From Bacillus sp. ISL-34 (GTDB lineage: Bacteria; Bacillota; Bacilli; Bacillales; DSM-1321), in contig NZ_JAGGQJ010000004.1 of the NCBI RefSeq assembly GCF_018613325.1, forward strand, positions 186,001-250,000: DNA of 64,000 nt, written 5' to 3'. Numbering within the stretch: position 1 is the stretch's first letter; each line of letters starts with the position of its first letter. Shown one piece after another: positions 9,502 to 18,490 of the stretch. A program made the position numbers and the translations under genes. The notes beneath the pieces were generated by a model. The model searched no databases and was not told the origin of the DNA. It was given only the letters and a program-made list of their open reading frames with translations.

Positions 9502-9528
9502 CACCTCGTAACCATTGTTGACGAGGTG
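9502..9528 (-). promoter_or_regulatory. inverted repeat masking the pbpI ribosome site
   Basis: CACCTCG and CGAGGTG form a perfect 7-base-pair stem around a 13-base loop. In the pbpI mRNA the second arm is the GAGGTG ribosome site, so folding would hide it. Whether it folds in the cell is unknown. Confidence 0.5.
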
Positions 9529-9579
9529 CGAATTTTTAAACAATTATGAACAAATTTAACGAGCCATTTTTCCGATTAA

Positions 9580-9609
9580 AAAGAGGATGCCCCCATGGAC
9601 ATCCTCTTT
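9580..9609 (-). terminator. greA terminator
   Basis: AAAGAGGATG pairs with CATCCTCTTT, followed on the minus strand by TTTAATCGG after the stem's own T run. It is 10 bases past the greA stop. Confidence 0.88.
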
Positions 9610-9618
9610 GGCATTTAA

Positions 9619-10095
9619 TTAGTCGATGGATACAATCTTGACGCTCATTTCGCCGCCAGGTGTCATGATCGATACCTTGTCGCCGACCCTTTTCCCTATC
9701 AGGCTTTTCGCGATCGGGGAGTCATTGGAGATTTTCCCTTCGAATGGATCCGCTTCAACGCTTCCTACGATCGAATATGTTTCTTCGTCACCATTTGGAA
9801 GTTCGACGAATGTTACCGACTTTCCAAGTGAAACTGTATCTGTATTCGAATCATTGCCTTCAATGATTTTTGCATTACGGATCATGTTTTCGATTGTTGT
9901 AATACGTCCTTCAACGAAAGCCTGCTCTTCTTTTGCGGAATCGTACTCTGAGTTCTCGGAAAGGTCCCCAAAACTGCGGGCGATTTTGATTCTTTCCACC
10001 ACTTCTTTACGTTTAACCGTTTTTAACTGTTCCAGTTCCTGTTCAAGCTTTAACTTACCTTCAATAGTCATTGGATATTCTTTTTCAATTGCCAA
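9619..10095 (-). CDS. greA: transcription elongation factor GreA
   Basis: GreA rescues backtracked RNA polymerase by stimulating cleavage of the nascent RNA. The product is 158 residues and starts at TTG (10095), because AAGGAGTG is 9 bases upstream and the family N-terminus MAxEKxxPMT is recovered only there. The coiled-coil hairpin has its acidic tip in [22 protein letters not shown]; the C-terminal FKBP-like domain ends [13 protein letters not shown] terminator follows. It is separated from udk by about 300 bases with hairpins, so it likely has its own promoter. Confidence 0.97.
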   Translation of the reverse strand: MAIEKEYPMTIEGKLKLEQELEQLKTVKRKEVVERIKIARSFGDLSENSEYDSAKEEQAFVEGRITTIENMIRNAKIIEGNDSNTDTVSLGKSVTFVELPNGDEETYSIVGSVEADPFEGKISNDSPIAKSLIGKRVGDKVSIMTPGGEMSVKIVSID

Positions 10096-10400
10096 AACCC
10101 TTCACTCCTTCAAATTCTTTACAGCAAGCATTCGCTGTGACAAGTTTATGTACTATATAGTGCTTAACCCTGAAATCGAGTCAGAATATATAATTGCGCG
10201 CCTTAAAAAGTACGCGCTTCGATACTAAGAAACAATCCGTTCCTTAGTATATAAACCGACTGCTGTGAGCAGCCGGTTCGTTCTGTATCAAGAATAGAGT
10301 ATTGCGTTTTCCAACATTTGTCCAGTCTTTCCCAATAAATAAATGGGATTATTTAAATAAACGGAGGAAAATGGCACCTATCATTATTTATGCTATGTTA
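10096..10400. other. udk-greA intergenic region with two inverted repeats
   Basis: No gene is visible. A GC-rich hairpin at 10256-10276 (CCGACTGCT with AGCAGCCGG, one G-T pair) is followed on the minus strand by TTTATATA and is a likely udk terminator, although it is 125 bases past the stop. An AT-rich inverted repeat at 10222-10250 (ATACTAAG with CTTAGTAT, 13-base loop) adjoins it. I could not fix the greA promoter. Confidence 0.5.
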
Positions 10401-11039
10401 TTACAAAAAAGACTTTTGTTCAAGGATTGTTTGAATTTTTGTCACCATGAGGTCAATCGCCACATGGTTCTGACCGCCTTCTGGAATGATGATGTCGGCA
10501 TACCGCTTCGTCGGTTCTATGAACTGATTATGCATCGGACGGACGACACTGATGTATTGTTCGATGACGGAATCTATGGAACGGCCGCGTTCTTTAATAT
10601 CACGGGTCATCCGACGAAGGATCCGCAAGTCTGCGTCCGTATCAACATATAGCTTCATATCCATCAGGTCTCGTAGGCGCTCATCCTCCAGCACAAGAAT
10701 CCCTTCAAGGATGATGACATCCTGGGGCTCAACTGTGATGACTTCTTCTGAACGCGTATGGATTGAATAATCATAAACCGGTTTTTCTATCGTTTCATAG
10801 CGCAGCAATGCGTTAATGTGATCGATTAGCAAATCATTATCAAATGCAAGCGGATGATCATAGTTCGTTTTCAAGCGCTCTTCAAAAGGCAGATGACTTT
10901 GATCTTTATAGTAATAATCTTGTTCGATCATCAAGATGGAATGTCCTTGAAAGAATTCAAAAATGGAACGGGTAACACTTGTTTTACCTGATCCAGACCC
11001 TCCGGTAACTCCGATGACCACTGGTTTCTTTCTTGTCAT
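10401..11039 (-). CDS. udk: uridine kinase
   Basis: It phosphorylates uridine and cytidine to UMP and CMP using ATP or GTP in pyrimidine salvage. The product is 212 residues with Walker [10 protein letters not shown] (about 14-22), [11 protein letters not shown], the substrate loop NYDHPLAFD, and the [13 protein letters not shown] lid region. AAGGAGA precedes the ATG. It starts 1 base after the trhP2 stop and so is translated with the tRNA modification genes, the same order as in B. subtilis. Confidence 0.97.
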   Translation of the reverse strand: MTRKKPVVIGVTGGSGSGKTSVTRSIFEFFQGHSILMIEQDYYYKDQSHLPFEERLKTNYDHPLAFDNDLLIDHINALLRYETIEKPVYDYSIHTRSEEVITVEPQDVIILEGILVLEDERLRDLMDMKLYVDTDADLRILRRMTRDIKERGRSIDSVIEQYISVVRPMHNQFIEPTKRYADIIIPEGGQNHVAIDLMVTKIQTILEQKSFL

Positions 11040-11040
11040 G

Positions 11041-12312
11041 TCAATTCTCCTTCCGCATCATATTGTTCACATAAACCCTATTATCTACTTGAATGCGGAC
11101 AATTTGAAGCGGATGGCGGGCTGCCTCCAGCTCCTTACCTGACTCATCCCAGATCGTACCGATTTTTTGAGTGAAGTTTTCGATTTCCGGTCCAAAAAAC
11201 TCCACTTCATCTCCAGGCTTGAAGAAGTTACGTTGCTGCATTGTTGCGATTTTAGTTTCCTCGTCGTAATCAAGCACCAACCCAGCGAAGTCGAAGCGAG
11301 TCTTTACGGTATGATTCCCGAACATTTGCTGTTTATACCCAGGAATTTCCCCTTCCATGAACGATGATGCCGTCTCACGGTTCGCACACTTATCAAGCTC
11401 TTCCAGCCATTCTTGTTTAATCTTGAAATTGTCCGGATCGGCACAATACGCATCAATCACTTTACGATAGACGCTGACAACTGTAGCAATATAATGAATG
11501 GACTTCATTCTTCCTTCGACTTTTAAGCTGTCTATGCCAATTTCAATCATGCCTGGCAGTGATTCAATCAGCTTCAAGTCTTTTGGACTCATTGCGAATG
11601 GAGCATCTTCTTTATCGAATAAAGCCTTTTCCCCGTCTTGATCCAACTCATATAAATCATAATCCCATCGGCAAGACTGACAGCAGCCGCCGCGGTTCGA
11701 ATCACGCGCAGTCATATGGTTCGAAAGGGTGCAGCGTCCAGAATAGGCAATGCACATGGCCCCGTGAACGAAAGCCTCGATTTCGATATCGACCTTCTCC
11801 TTCATTTCACGGATTTCATCAGCACTAGTTTCTCGTGCCAAAACAACCCGCTCCAATCCTTCCTCTTTCCAATACTGAACAGCCTTCCAGTTCGATAGCG
11901 ATTGCTGTGTGCTTAAATGGATCTCGACGTTCGGAGCGACCCGTTTACAGGTTTCGATGATTAATGGATCGGCGACGATGATACCATGAACCCCAGCCTC
12001 CTGAAGTCCTTCCAGGTATTCATCCAGGCCATCGATATTTTCATTATGCGCGAAAATGTTTGTCGTTACATAGACTTTAGCGCCATAATTTTTCGCGAAT
12101 TCGACGCCTTCCTTCATTTCCTCAAACGTGAAGTTGCCGGCATTGGAACGAAGACCATATTCCTGACCGCCAATGAACACGGCATCCGCGCCGTAATGAA
12201 CGGCAATTTTTAATTTTTCCAGGTTGCCGGCCGGAGCCAGCAATTCCGGTTTTTTTACAATGACTCTCTTTCCATCAACGATCTTGGAAATTTTATCAGC
12301 AATAGCATTCAA
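11041..12312 (-). CDS. trhP2: U32 family tRNA 5-hydroxyuridine synthesis protein TrhP2
   Basis: This member of the peptidase U32 (collagenase-like) family has 423 residues. It matches B. subtilis YrrO, which with YrrN takes part in prephenate-dependent hydroxylation of wobble uridine 34 to ho5U. Landmarks are [26 protein letters not shown] at the start (residues about 24-49, quoted in part) and a cysteine set ([10 protein letters not shown], then GGCCQSCRW) that in U32 proteins holds an iron-sulfur cluster. A C-terminal beta domain follows. It lies between trhP1 (32 bases) and udk (1 base). 'Protease' labels for this family are misleading here. Confidence 0.9.
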   Translation of the reverse strand: MNAIADKISKIVDGKRVIVKKPELLAPAGNLEKLKIAVHYGADAVFIGGQEYGLRSNAGNFTFEEMKEGVEFAKNYGAKVYVTTNIFAHNENIDGLDEYLEGLQEAGVHGIIVADPLIIETCKRVAPNVEIHLSTQQSLSNWKAVQYWKEEGLERVVLARETSADEIREMKEKVDIEIEAFVHGAMCIAYSGRCTLSNHMTARDSNRGGCCQSCRWDYDLYELDQDGEKALFDKEDAPFAMSPKDLKLIESLPGMIEIGIDSLKVEGRMKSIHYIATVVSVYRKVIDAYCADPDNFKIKQEWLEELDKCANRETASSFMEGEIPGYKQQMFGNHTVKTRFDFAGLVLDYDEETKIATMQQRNFFKPGDEVEFFGPEIENFTQKIGTIWDESGKELEAARHPLQIVRIQVDNRVYVNNMMRKEN

Positions 12313-12344
12313 GGCTATTCCTCCTCTTTCTCTTACCCTTTTCT

Positions 12345-13274
12345 TTAATAAACCGATTCTTTAAAGAAGAACCCGGTATCCAACTCACGGTTATCCGGCT
12401 GAACCGCCTTGACTTTTTCAAAGAGCCCCGACTTCATATCATCATAGCGATCAGGGTCTTCAGCACATACGTCAATCGCTTCCCGATATAGCTTTGTCAT
12501 TTCAATGATATATTCCGGTGTTTGTAATAACCCTTCGATTTTCAATGAATCAATTTCCGCTTCAATCAATTCCTGAAGTTCATCAATCATGCACATATCA
12601 TTCGGACTCATGATATGTGTACCATTTTCATCTTCATAAATCGGATATTTATTTTCACGTTCCTTATCATGCAAGAACATATTTCTATTTTCCTTCCGAT
12701 TTTCCACTTCCAATGCCTTACCTTGGTATTCAAAGTAATTACCTAGAAGCGTACGCTTCGATTGGAACATGCATGTCATGCCGTGCACTTGCACCTCAAT
12801 CTCCACTTCGGCATTTTCCTTCATTTCCACTATCTCGTCCAGACTTATCTCACGGGCAGCCACGGCACGGACAGCACCGCGTTTCCCCCAATAATTACAT
12901 GTGTACCAGTTAGTTACCGTCATCTCTGTATTCCAGTGCAGGGGCATATCAGGTGCCACGGCACGGACAGCCATTAAGACTGCGGGATCACCGAATATGA
13001 TCCGGTCGGCACCAGCCTCTTTAAGGAAAGTGACATACCCTTCAAGCTCGTCCACTTTTTCATTATGAAATATGGCGTTCATGGATACGTACACTTTCTT
13101 GCCCGCGGCATGTGCAAGCTCAATCGCCTTCTCGACATCTTCACGTTTGAACTCCCCTGCCAGCCTTAGCGCATAACGCTGTTCGCCAATGACGAAGGCG
13201 TCAGCACCAGCATCGATGAGTTCTGTTATATGATCGACACTTGTCGGAGTCACGAGTAATTCAGGCTTTTTCAT
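12345..13274 (-). CDS. trhP1: U32 family tRNA 5-hydroxyuridine synthesis protein TrhP1
   Basis: This shorter U32 paralogue (309 residues) matches B. subtilis YrrN. The start is ATG at 13274: the in-frame GTG at 13283 is inside the GAGGTG ribosome site. It has the family barrel start (MKKPELLVTPTSVDHI) and VHGMTCMFQSKRTLL, but lacks most of the cysteines seen in TrhP2, so it may be a partner subunit rather than the iron-sulfur component. The start overlaps the end of trmR by 14 bases, which suggests translational coupling. Confidence 0.88.
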   Translation of the reverse strand: MKKPELLVTPTSVDHITELIDAGADAFVIGEQRYALRLAGEFKREDVEKAIELAHAAGKKVYVSMNAIFHNEKVDELEGYVTFLKEAGADRIIFGDPAVLMAVRAVAPDMPLHWNTEMTVTNWYTCNYWGKRGAVRAVAAREISLDEIVEMKENAEVEIEVQVHGMTCMFQSKRTLLGNYFEYQGKALEVENRKENRNMFLHDKERENKYPIYEDENGTHIMSPNDMCMIDELQELIEAEIDSLKIEGLLQTPEYIIEMTKLYREAIDVCAEDPDRYDDMKSGLFEKVKAVQPDNRELDTGFFFKESVY

Positions 13275-13926
13275 TTTTGTCACCTCTATGTTTACTTATG
13301 GCCACACCATCACCAATTGGTAAAATTACGGTATCGAAATTTGGATGGTCATGTAACCAGATGTTAAAGTCTCTGATTTTTTTGATGAGAGCTCGCTTTC
13401 TTCTCGTCATTTCCATTTCTTCAATGTTTTCGGCAACCAGGCCTTTGAATAAAACATTATCAGTAATGATGATCCCAGCATCAGCAAGGAATGGTTCAAA
13501 CAGTTCAAAGAATCGCTTGTACTGCCCTTTAGCTGCATCAACGAAGATGATATCAAACGGACCATGTTCCATGACTTTCGGTCCCGCTTCAAGGGCATCC
13601 CCTTCAATGAGGGTGATCCTTTCCGACAGTCCCGCCTTCTTGAAGTTAGCTCTTGCCTGCTCAATACGGGCTTCATTCCGTTCAAGTGTGACGATTCGAG
13701 CTTCCGGAAGGGTCTCGGCCATCCTTATGGCCGAATAGCCAATCGCCGAACCTACCTCCAATATCGCCTTAGGCTGATGAAGCCTTAAAATCTGTAGCAG
13801 CACCTCAATGCCTTCGGGCTCCATGATCGGCACATTATTTTCCATCGCAAAATCTTCCAACTCCTTAAGCAAACCCGTACGCTCCGGAATTAAGGAATGA
13901 AGATATTGTTCTATTTTTCCGTTCAA
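13261..13926 (-). CDS. trmR: tRNA 5-hydroxyuridine O-methyltransferase
   Basis: This is a class I SAM methyltransferase of the COMT-like O-methyltransferase type, 221 residues. It matches YrrM/TrmR, which converts ho5U34 to 5-methoxyuridine, the step after TrhP1/TrhP2. SAM motifs are ILEVGSAIGYSAIRMA (about 54-69), VTLERNEARIEQARANF and DIIFVDAAKGQY with the metal-binding Asp. The start is TTG at 13926, selected by GGAGG seven bases upstream. Three consecutive genes thus encode a whole wobble-base modification pathway. Confidence 0.9.
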   Translation of the reverse strand: MNGKIEQYLHSLIPERTGLLKELEDFAMENNVPIMEPEGIEVLLQILRLHQPKAILEVGSAIGYSAIRMAETLPEARIVTLERNEARIEQARANFKKAGLSERITLIEGDALEAGPKVMEHGPFDIIFVDAAKGQYKRFFELFEPFLADAGIIITDNVLFKGLVAENIEEMEMTRRKRALIKKIRDFNIWLHDHPNFDTVILPIGDGVAISKHRGDKNEKA

Positions 13927-14059
13927 AACGTTTCCTCCAATTATAAGGAAAACAAAAGCGCTTGGTCAGTAACATGAAGAAATTGATTGGTCAATTTCTT
14001 CACAAGGAGCAGCTGAAACAAGCATGCTTGACGATCTACATTTCCTTATCTTTCAAAAT

Positions 14060-14081
14060 AAAACCCGGCATTCGCCGAGTT
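14060..14081 (-). terminator. mltG terminator
   Basis: On the minus strand AACTCGGC and GCCGGGTT form a stem with one G-T pair and a GAAT loop, followed by TTATTTTG. It lies about 105 bases past the mltG stop and before trmR. Confidence 0.65.
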
Positions 14082-14186
14082 ACGTCACCGATAGGAACCG
14101 GATCTAAAATTCACTTGTACTATTCTATCATAAAAACAAGGGGAAAGTAATATCTCTCCCCCCTCGGTCTCATTGCATTTTTTTAT

Positions 14187-15323
14187 TTATTTATTGGAAA
14201 TATGCTCTGCCTTTTTGATATTGTGGTCATCCAAGGTCTTCGAGTAAAGGACTTCCCCTTCAGGTGTTGCCAAAAAGTATAGGTAATCCGTTTTCTCAGG
14301 TTTCAGTACCGCATCGATCGATGTCGTTCCGGCATTTGCAATCGGCCCTGGAGGCAGCCCCTTGTTCTTGTACGTATTATAAGGGGATTTCACCTCAAGG
14401 TCTTTATAATACACCCTGCTCTTATGTGAACCTTTCGCATACAAAACGGTCGGATCCGTTTGAAGCGGCATATCTTCCTCAATACGATTGAAAAAGACGG
14501 AAGCTATTTTTCCGCGATCGACCTGTGCCGTCGCCTCTTCTTCAACAAGCGAAGCGAAGGTCAGCATCTCGTGTACGGAATAATCGTTTTTGTCCATCTG
14601 GGTCTCGTATACCTGCAATGTCTCTTCGGTTTTCTTCAGCATCTCGATGACGATCGATTCCAGGGTTGGCTTTTCCTCATAAAAGTCATAAGTAGCTGGG
14701 AAAAGGTATCCTTCAAGCGGATATAAAACCTTTTCATTTTCAATTTCCGACGTCAAGAGCTGCGGAAATTTCTCTTGCATGGAATTAACGAATTTCTTAT
14801 CATTCAATTTCTTAAAAACCTTTTTCGGATCTTCACCCGTCTTCACTGCGATGATATCGGCAATTTGGATAAGCTGCTTTCCTTCAGGAATCGTTATCTT
14901 CATGGCAGCTTCCTTCATGAGTTTTCCGGTTTTGATGCTTGTGACGATATCTTCAATTGACATGGAAGGTGATAATTTATACTCACCTGCCTGAAAACCG
15001 GATTCATTGCGGAATTTAATATAATATTTGAATACACGTGCGTCCTTGATTATCCCCTGCTCTTCAAGCAGTGTTGAAATTCCGTTAACGGAAGAACCGA
15101 TTGGGATTTTCACTTTCTTGATGGTGTCATCATCGGGATCGACCGGTTTCATGGCTGAGTTGATATATAAAAAGCCCACAAGACCAACTATACCAATTAG
15201 TACAATAAGCGAAGCTATCGTAATCATGATGATTTTACGAACCAGCTTGGCTTCTCCTTGCTGTTCTAACAATTTCATTCGGATATGTTCCTTTTTAGAT
15301 AAATTTTTATCTTTTTCATCCAT
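14187..15323 (-). CDS. mltG: endolytic murein transglycosylase MltG
   Basis: MltG cuts nascent glycan strands in the membrane and sets their length. The product is 378 residues from ATG at 15323, which is 7 bases from GGGGG; two ATGs further upstream are too close or lack a site. There is a cytosolic basic N-terminus, one transmembrane segment (about 31-54), a LysM-like part (KIPIGSSVNGISTLLEEQGII) and the YceG catalytic domain. The catalytic Glu lies in FASLVEEEA (about 261-263), and DPTVLYA and GLPPGPIANAG follow. It is the YrrL orthologue, but the alaS-yrzL-yrrK-yrzB genes that adjoin it in B. subtilis are absent. Confidence 0.93.
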   Translation of the reverse strand: MDEKDKNLSKKEHIRMKLLEQQGEAKLVRKIIMITIASLIVLIGIVGLVGFLYINSAMKPVDPDDDTIKKVKIPIGSSVNGISTLLEEQGIIKDARVFKYYIKFRNESGFQAGEYKLSPSMSIEDIVTSIKTGKLMKEAAMKITIPEGKQLIQIADIIAVKTGEDPKKVFKKLNDKKFVNSMQEKFPQLLTSEIENEKVLYPLEGYLFPATYDFYEEKPTLESIVIEMLKKTEETLQVYETQMDKNDYSVHEMLTFASLVEEEATAQVDRGKIASVFFNRIEEDMPLQTDPTVLYAKGSHKSRVYYKDLEVKSPYNTYKNKGLPPGPIANAGTTSIDAVLKPEKTDYLYFLATPEGEVLYSKTLDDHNIKKAEHISNK

Positions 15324-15559
15324 TTTCATTCCCCCTGCAAACTCCACACCAACTACAGAATGGTTTCTAGATGATGCTTTCTCTAATTAAGCTTTGCTTC
15401 GAACATTATACTAAAATCAACAAATAATTACATGTTTTTTGCAAAACTACATTCATCACTACTCTATTTATGGCAAAAAGGCACTAGTTTTGTCAATATA
15501 CAGGTCTTATTTTATAGGAAAATAGTGATATCTTTGTCTACAGTTTTTTGAGGGTTGTA

Positions 15560-15681
15560 GTTAATTTACACTCCAGGCACTCGCTTCCGCGGGGCGGTCC
15601 GCCTTCGGCCCTTTGCGCCTGCTGGGTCTCCCCTTGGACGCTCTTTCCCCGCAGGAGTCTCGTACACCTGTTCCAATCAAA
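15560..15681. repeat. GC-rich dispersed repeat, core copy A
   Basis: A 122-base GC-rich block in AT-rich surroundings is bounded by GTTAATT and AATCAAA, imperfect terminal inverted repeats. It shares with copies B, C and D the blocks CTCCAGGCACTCGCTT, GGTCTCCCC, CCCGCAGGAGTCTCG and CCAATCAA. It is the most diverged copy. Reading frames across it are composition artefacts. Confidence 0.85.
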
Positions 15682-15732
15682 TTTGTTTTGAAATTTAGAT
15701 GGAACCTCTTTTGTAACTGTCTTGAATCGAAT

Positions 15733-15862
15733 GTTGATTTTTCCACTCCAGGCACTCGCTTTCCGTGGGCGGTCCGGGAGCCTCCTCGGCGCCTTGCGCC
15801 TGCGGGGTCTCCCCTCGACGCGCTTTTTCCCGCAGGAGTCTCGCACACCCGCTCCAATCAAC
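15733..15862. repeat. GC-rich dispersed repeat, core copy B
   Basis: This 130-base block is bounded by GTTGATT and AATCAAC, perfect 7-base terminal inverted repeats. It is in the same orientation as copy A, 51 bases away, and both are followed by related CTCTTTTGTAACTG or CCCCTTTTGTCAACAA sequence, so this is a tandem pair of longer units. A plus-strand terminator-like hairpin (AAACCCT with AGGGTTT plus T run) follows at 15907-15940. Confidence 0.9.
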
Positions 15863-15972
15863 TTTGTTTTGAAATTTTAGGTAAAACCCCTTTTGTCAAC
15901 AAACTCAAACCCTATGAAATTATGGTGCACAGGGTTTTTTTGTATGAAGAAGAGTAAAGCTGACTACCTTTA

Positions 15973-18196
15973 TTAATTGGCATGTTCTTTCTCTTCTTGT
16001 TTTTTGGTCATTTTACTTGGCCAAAAGGCATGGCGGCCAAGCAGGGCGGTGATCGCAGGAACAAGGAACGGGCGCACAATGAATGTGTCCATTAACACAC
16101 CAATAGCAGTAATGAGCCCGAATTGAACCAATACTTGAATCGGAAGTGTGGCTAGAACGGAAAAAGTGGCCGCCAAGATTATTCCGGCGGAAGTGATGAC
16201 ACCGCTAGTTTCGGCAACGCCTTTTCTGATGGCCTGCTTGATTGGCATCGTTTCTTTCTTACGCCAAATGCTTGAAACCATGAAAATATTATAATCTTCT
16301 CCAAGTGCAACAAGAAATACGAAAGAATAAAGTGGGATTGTCCCCTCTATGGCATCGACACCCATTAAATAGTGCAGGATTATCCAACCTAAGCCCATAG
16401 CAGCAAAGAATGAGAGAATCACTGTTCCCATTAAATACACCATGGCTGTCACAGATCGCAAGTAGGCTAAAAGGAGCAAGGAAATCAGGACGATGATGAT
16501 CGGGATGATCATGAATTCATCGGCTTTTACGGTATCCCTTTTATCGAATTGTGTCGCAGTTTGCCCGCCGATCCAAACCTTATCTTCGACGGAAGATATA
16601 TTGGCGGCCTTCAATTCTTTCTCCGCCATTATGCGGTTTTCCGGAATGGAATCAATTGCCTCGATATCATATGGATTGATGTTGAATGTGACCTCATAGG
16701 ATTGCAGATTTATTGGATTTACTTGTGACTGGATCGGCAACACCTTCAACAATATTCATACCTTCTAATGCCGGCGTTAAATCGATATCTTCACCATCCG
16801 TGTCGACAACGACTGTGGCCGGTGCCAGTTCGCCCGGTGAGTACGAGTCGGAAATGACAGAATAGCCTTCACGGGAGTTCATATCTTCAGGGAAGGAAGA
16901 GAGAATATCATATGAATATTTTATTTGTGAAGAATATCCAGCTAATACACTGAAGATGATCAAGCATGTAAGAATGACGGTCCAAGGCTTGGTTGTAACG
17001 ATATGACCAATCCAGTTACCGATGCGGCCTTCTTTATGCTTTTTGACGGCTGTTCCCTTTTTCTTGGCCCGTGTTTCTTCCATTTCTAGTGTACGCGGAA
17101 CGATTGGGAAGAAGGAGGCCCTTCCGAATACAGAAAGCAATGCGGGTACAAGTGTTAAAGCTGCCAGCATCATGATTAAAATGGACAAGCCGAATGGTAC
17201 AGCGAAACGGTGGTAGGCACCGTATTTGGCTACAAGCAATGTTAGCAGGGAGATGACGATCGTAAGTCCGCTCATCGCAATGGCGCCTGATGAATCTTTA
17301 AATGCGGCGATCATGGCTTTCCGTTTGCTTTCATGATTTCTTAATTCACTTCTGTAGTGAGAAATTAAAAATTGACAATAATCCGTACCGGCACCGAATA
17401 ATAATACGGTCATGATTGAAATGGCCTGTGAATCGACTGTAATCCAACCATGATCTGCCATGAATCCAAGGATCGGGCTTGTGACAATATAGGCGAAGCC
17501 TACTCCGATTAAAGGAATGATGGCTAAAAGCGGGGAGCGGTAAATGAGTAATAACACGACAAGTACAAGTATTACTGTCGCTAATAGCAATTTGAAATCA
17601 GCACCTGAAAATAATCCCGTTGCATCGACGGATATCCCTACAGGGCCTGTTACTCGAAGGGATAATTCATCTGAATCTGTCGGGACCTTGAATGGGTCCG
17701 ATCCAATCCGTTCCGATACTGTTTCATTAATGCTTTCAAGATTTTTTTCGAGAATTTCCGTCTCGGTCTTTTCTTTAAAGAAAAGCGGCTGTACGAAAGT
17801 CGTTCCATCTTCTGAAACCGATCCTTGAAGAGCAGGCAACGGAATTTCATGAAGCGGCGGTAAAAAAGATTGCTGTGTCAATGGGTTATCTGTCAGTTCT
17901 TTGGAAAGGTACTGTATTTCGCCCAAGTCGGCCTCTGTCAGTCCACCTTCCCGATGCCATGTAAGCAGGGCAGGTAATCCAGAGGTATTTGGAAACTCTT
18001 CTTTAATAAGTTCATCAGCCACGACAGAAGGTGAGTCTTCAGGTAAGTCAACGGCATTATTTGCTGTTCGATCATTAACGGCAGGCAATGTGATGGTTAA
18101 TAGGATTGCTGCAATTATCCATGCAGCAATGACAACCCAACGACTGATTGTTCCGGTCATCATCCTGCCAAGTCTTCCTAATATTGATTCGTCCAA
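15973..18196 (-). pseudogene. frameshifted MMPL/RND-type membrane transporter
   Basis: Two overlapping minus-strand frames (18196-16694 and 16752-15973) together make one MMPL-family protein of about 740 residues with two sets of six transmembrane segments. The first frame carries the first repeat (LLATVILVLVVLLLIYRSPL, then GAGTDYCQFLISHYR) and stops with SNKSAIL at TGA 16694-16696; the second resumes with YEVTFNINPYDIEAIDSIP and contains the matching second half (LGEDYNIFMVSSIWRKK). One extra base, or loss of two, in GCAATCCTATGAGG (minus strand, near 16694-16706) explains it. The start is TTG at 18196 with GGGGTG upstream. It may be a recent mutation or a sequencing error, since both halves are otherwise intact. 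Confidence 0.85.
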
Positions 18197-18235
18197 TGAC
18201 GGCACCCCGCTTTTTGAATTTTTTATCCTTAGTTC

Positions 18236-18265
18236 ATTATAATGGTGTGCTGTTGACATATACAA
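18236..18265 (-). promoter_or_regulatory. promoter of the MMPL gene
   Basis: On the minus strand TTGTAT, 18 bases, then a perfect TATAAT. Transcription would begin near 18229, after the upstream in-frame ATGs, which supports the TTG start at 18196. Confidence 0.6.
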
Positions 18266-18490
18266 AAATGGGTATACTCACTCCATGTTTCCACTAAATG
18301 CTTCAAGGCTTTCTTATCATTATATGATTCAGACTAGTTGTTCATGGCATGAATATATGCTCATCGATAGATAGGGGAAAAGTACTTATTTAAATAATTT
18401 CTATTAAATTTGAAGATTGAAGAGTGAAATATAGGGAATAGGGGAAAGTATAGTAGTATTGTGGCTTTTATTAACAGAGGAGGGATTTTT

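Noticed and set aside
15538..15957. Reading frames of about 100 codons on both strands over repeats A and B
   Set aside because: They lie entirely in GC-rich repeat cores, have Arg/Pro/Gly-rich random composition and no ribosome sites; frames over copies C (27026-27376) and D (39174-39470) are the same artefact.
16690..16710. Programmed +1 frameshifting in the MMPL gene
   Set aside because: The stop context is CTATGA, but there is no upstream Shine-Dalgarno-like stimulator and Leu tRNA would slip poorly from CTA to TAT, so mutation is the simpler explanation.
18252..18276. Plus-strand TTGACA with TATACT upstream of the catalase
   Set aside because: The spacing is 14 bases, too short for a sigma-A promoter, and it overlaps the opposing MMPL promoter, far from the catalase start.
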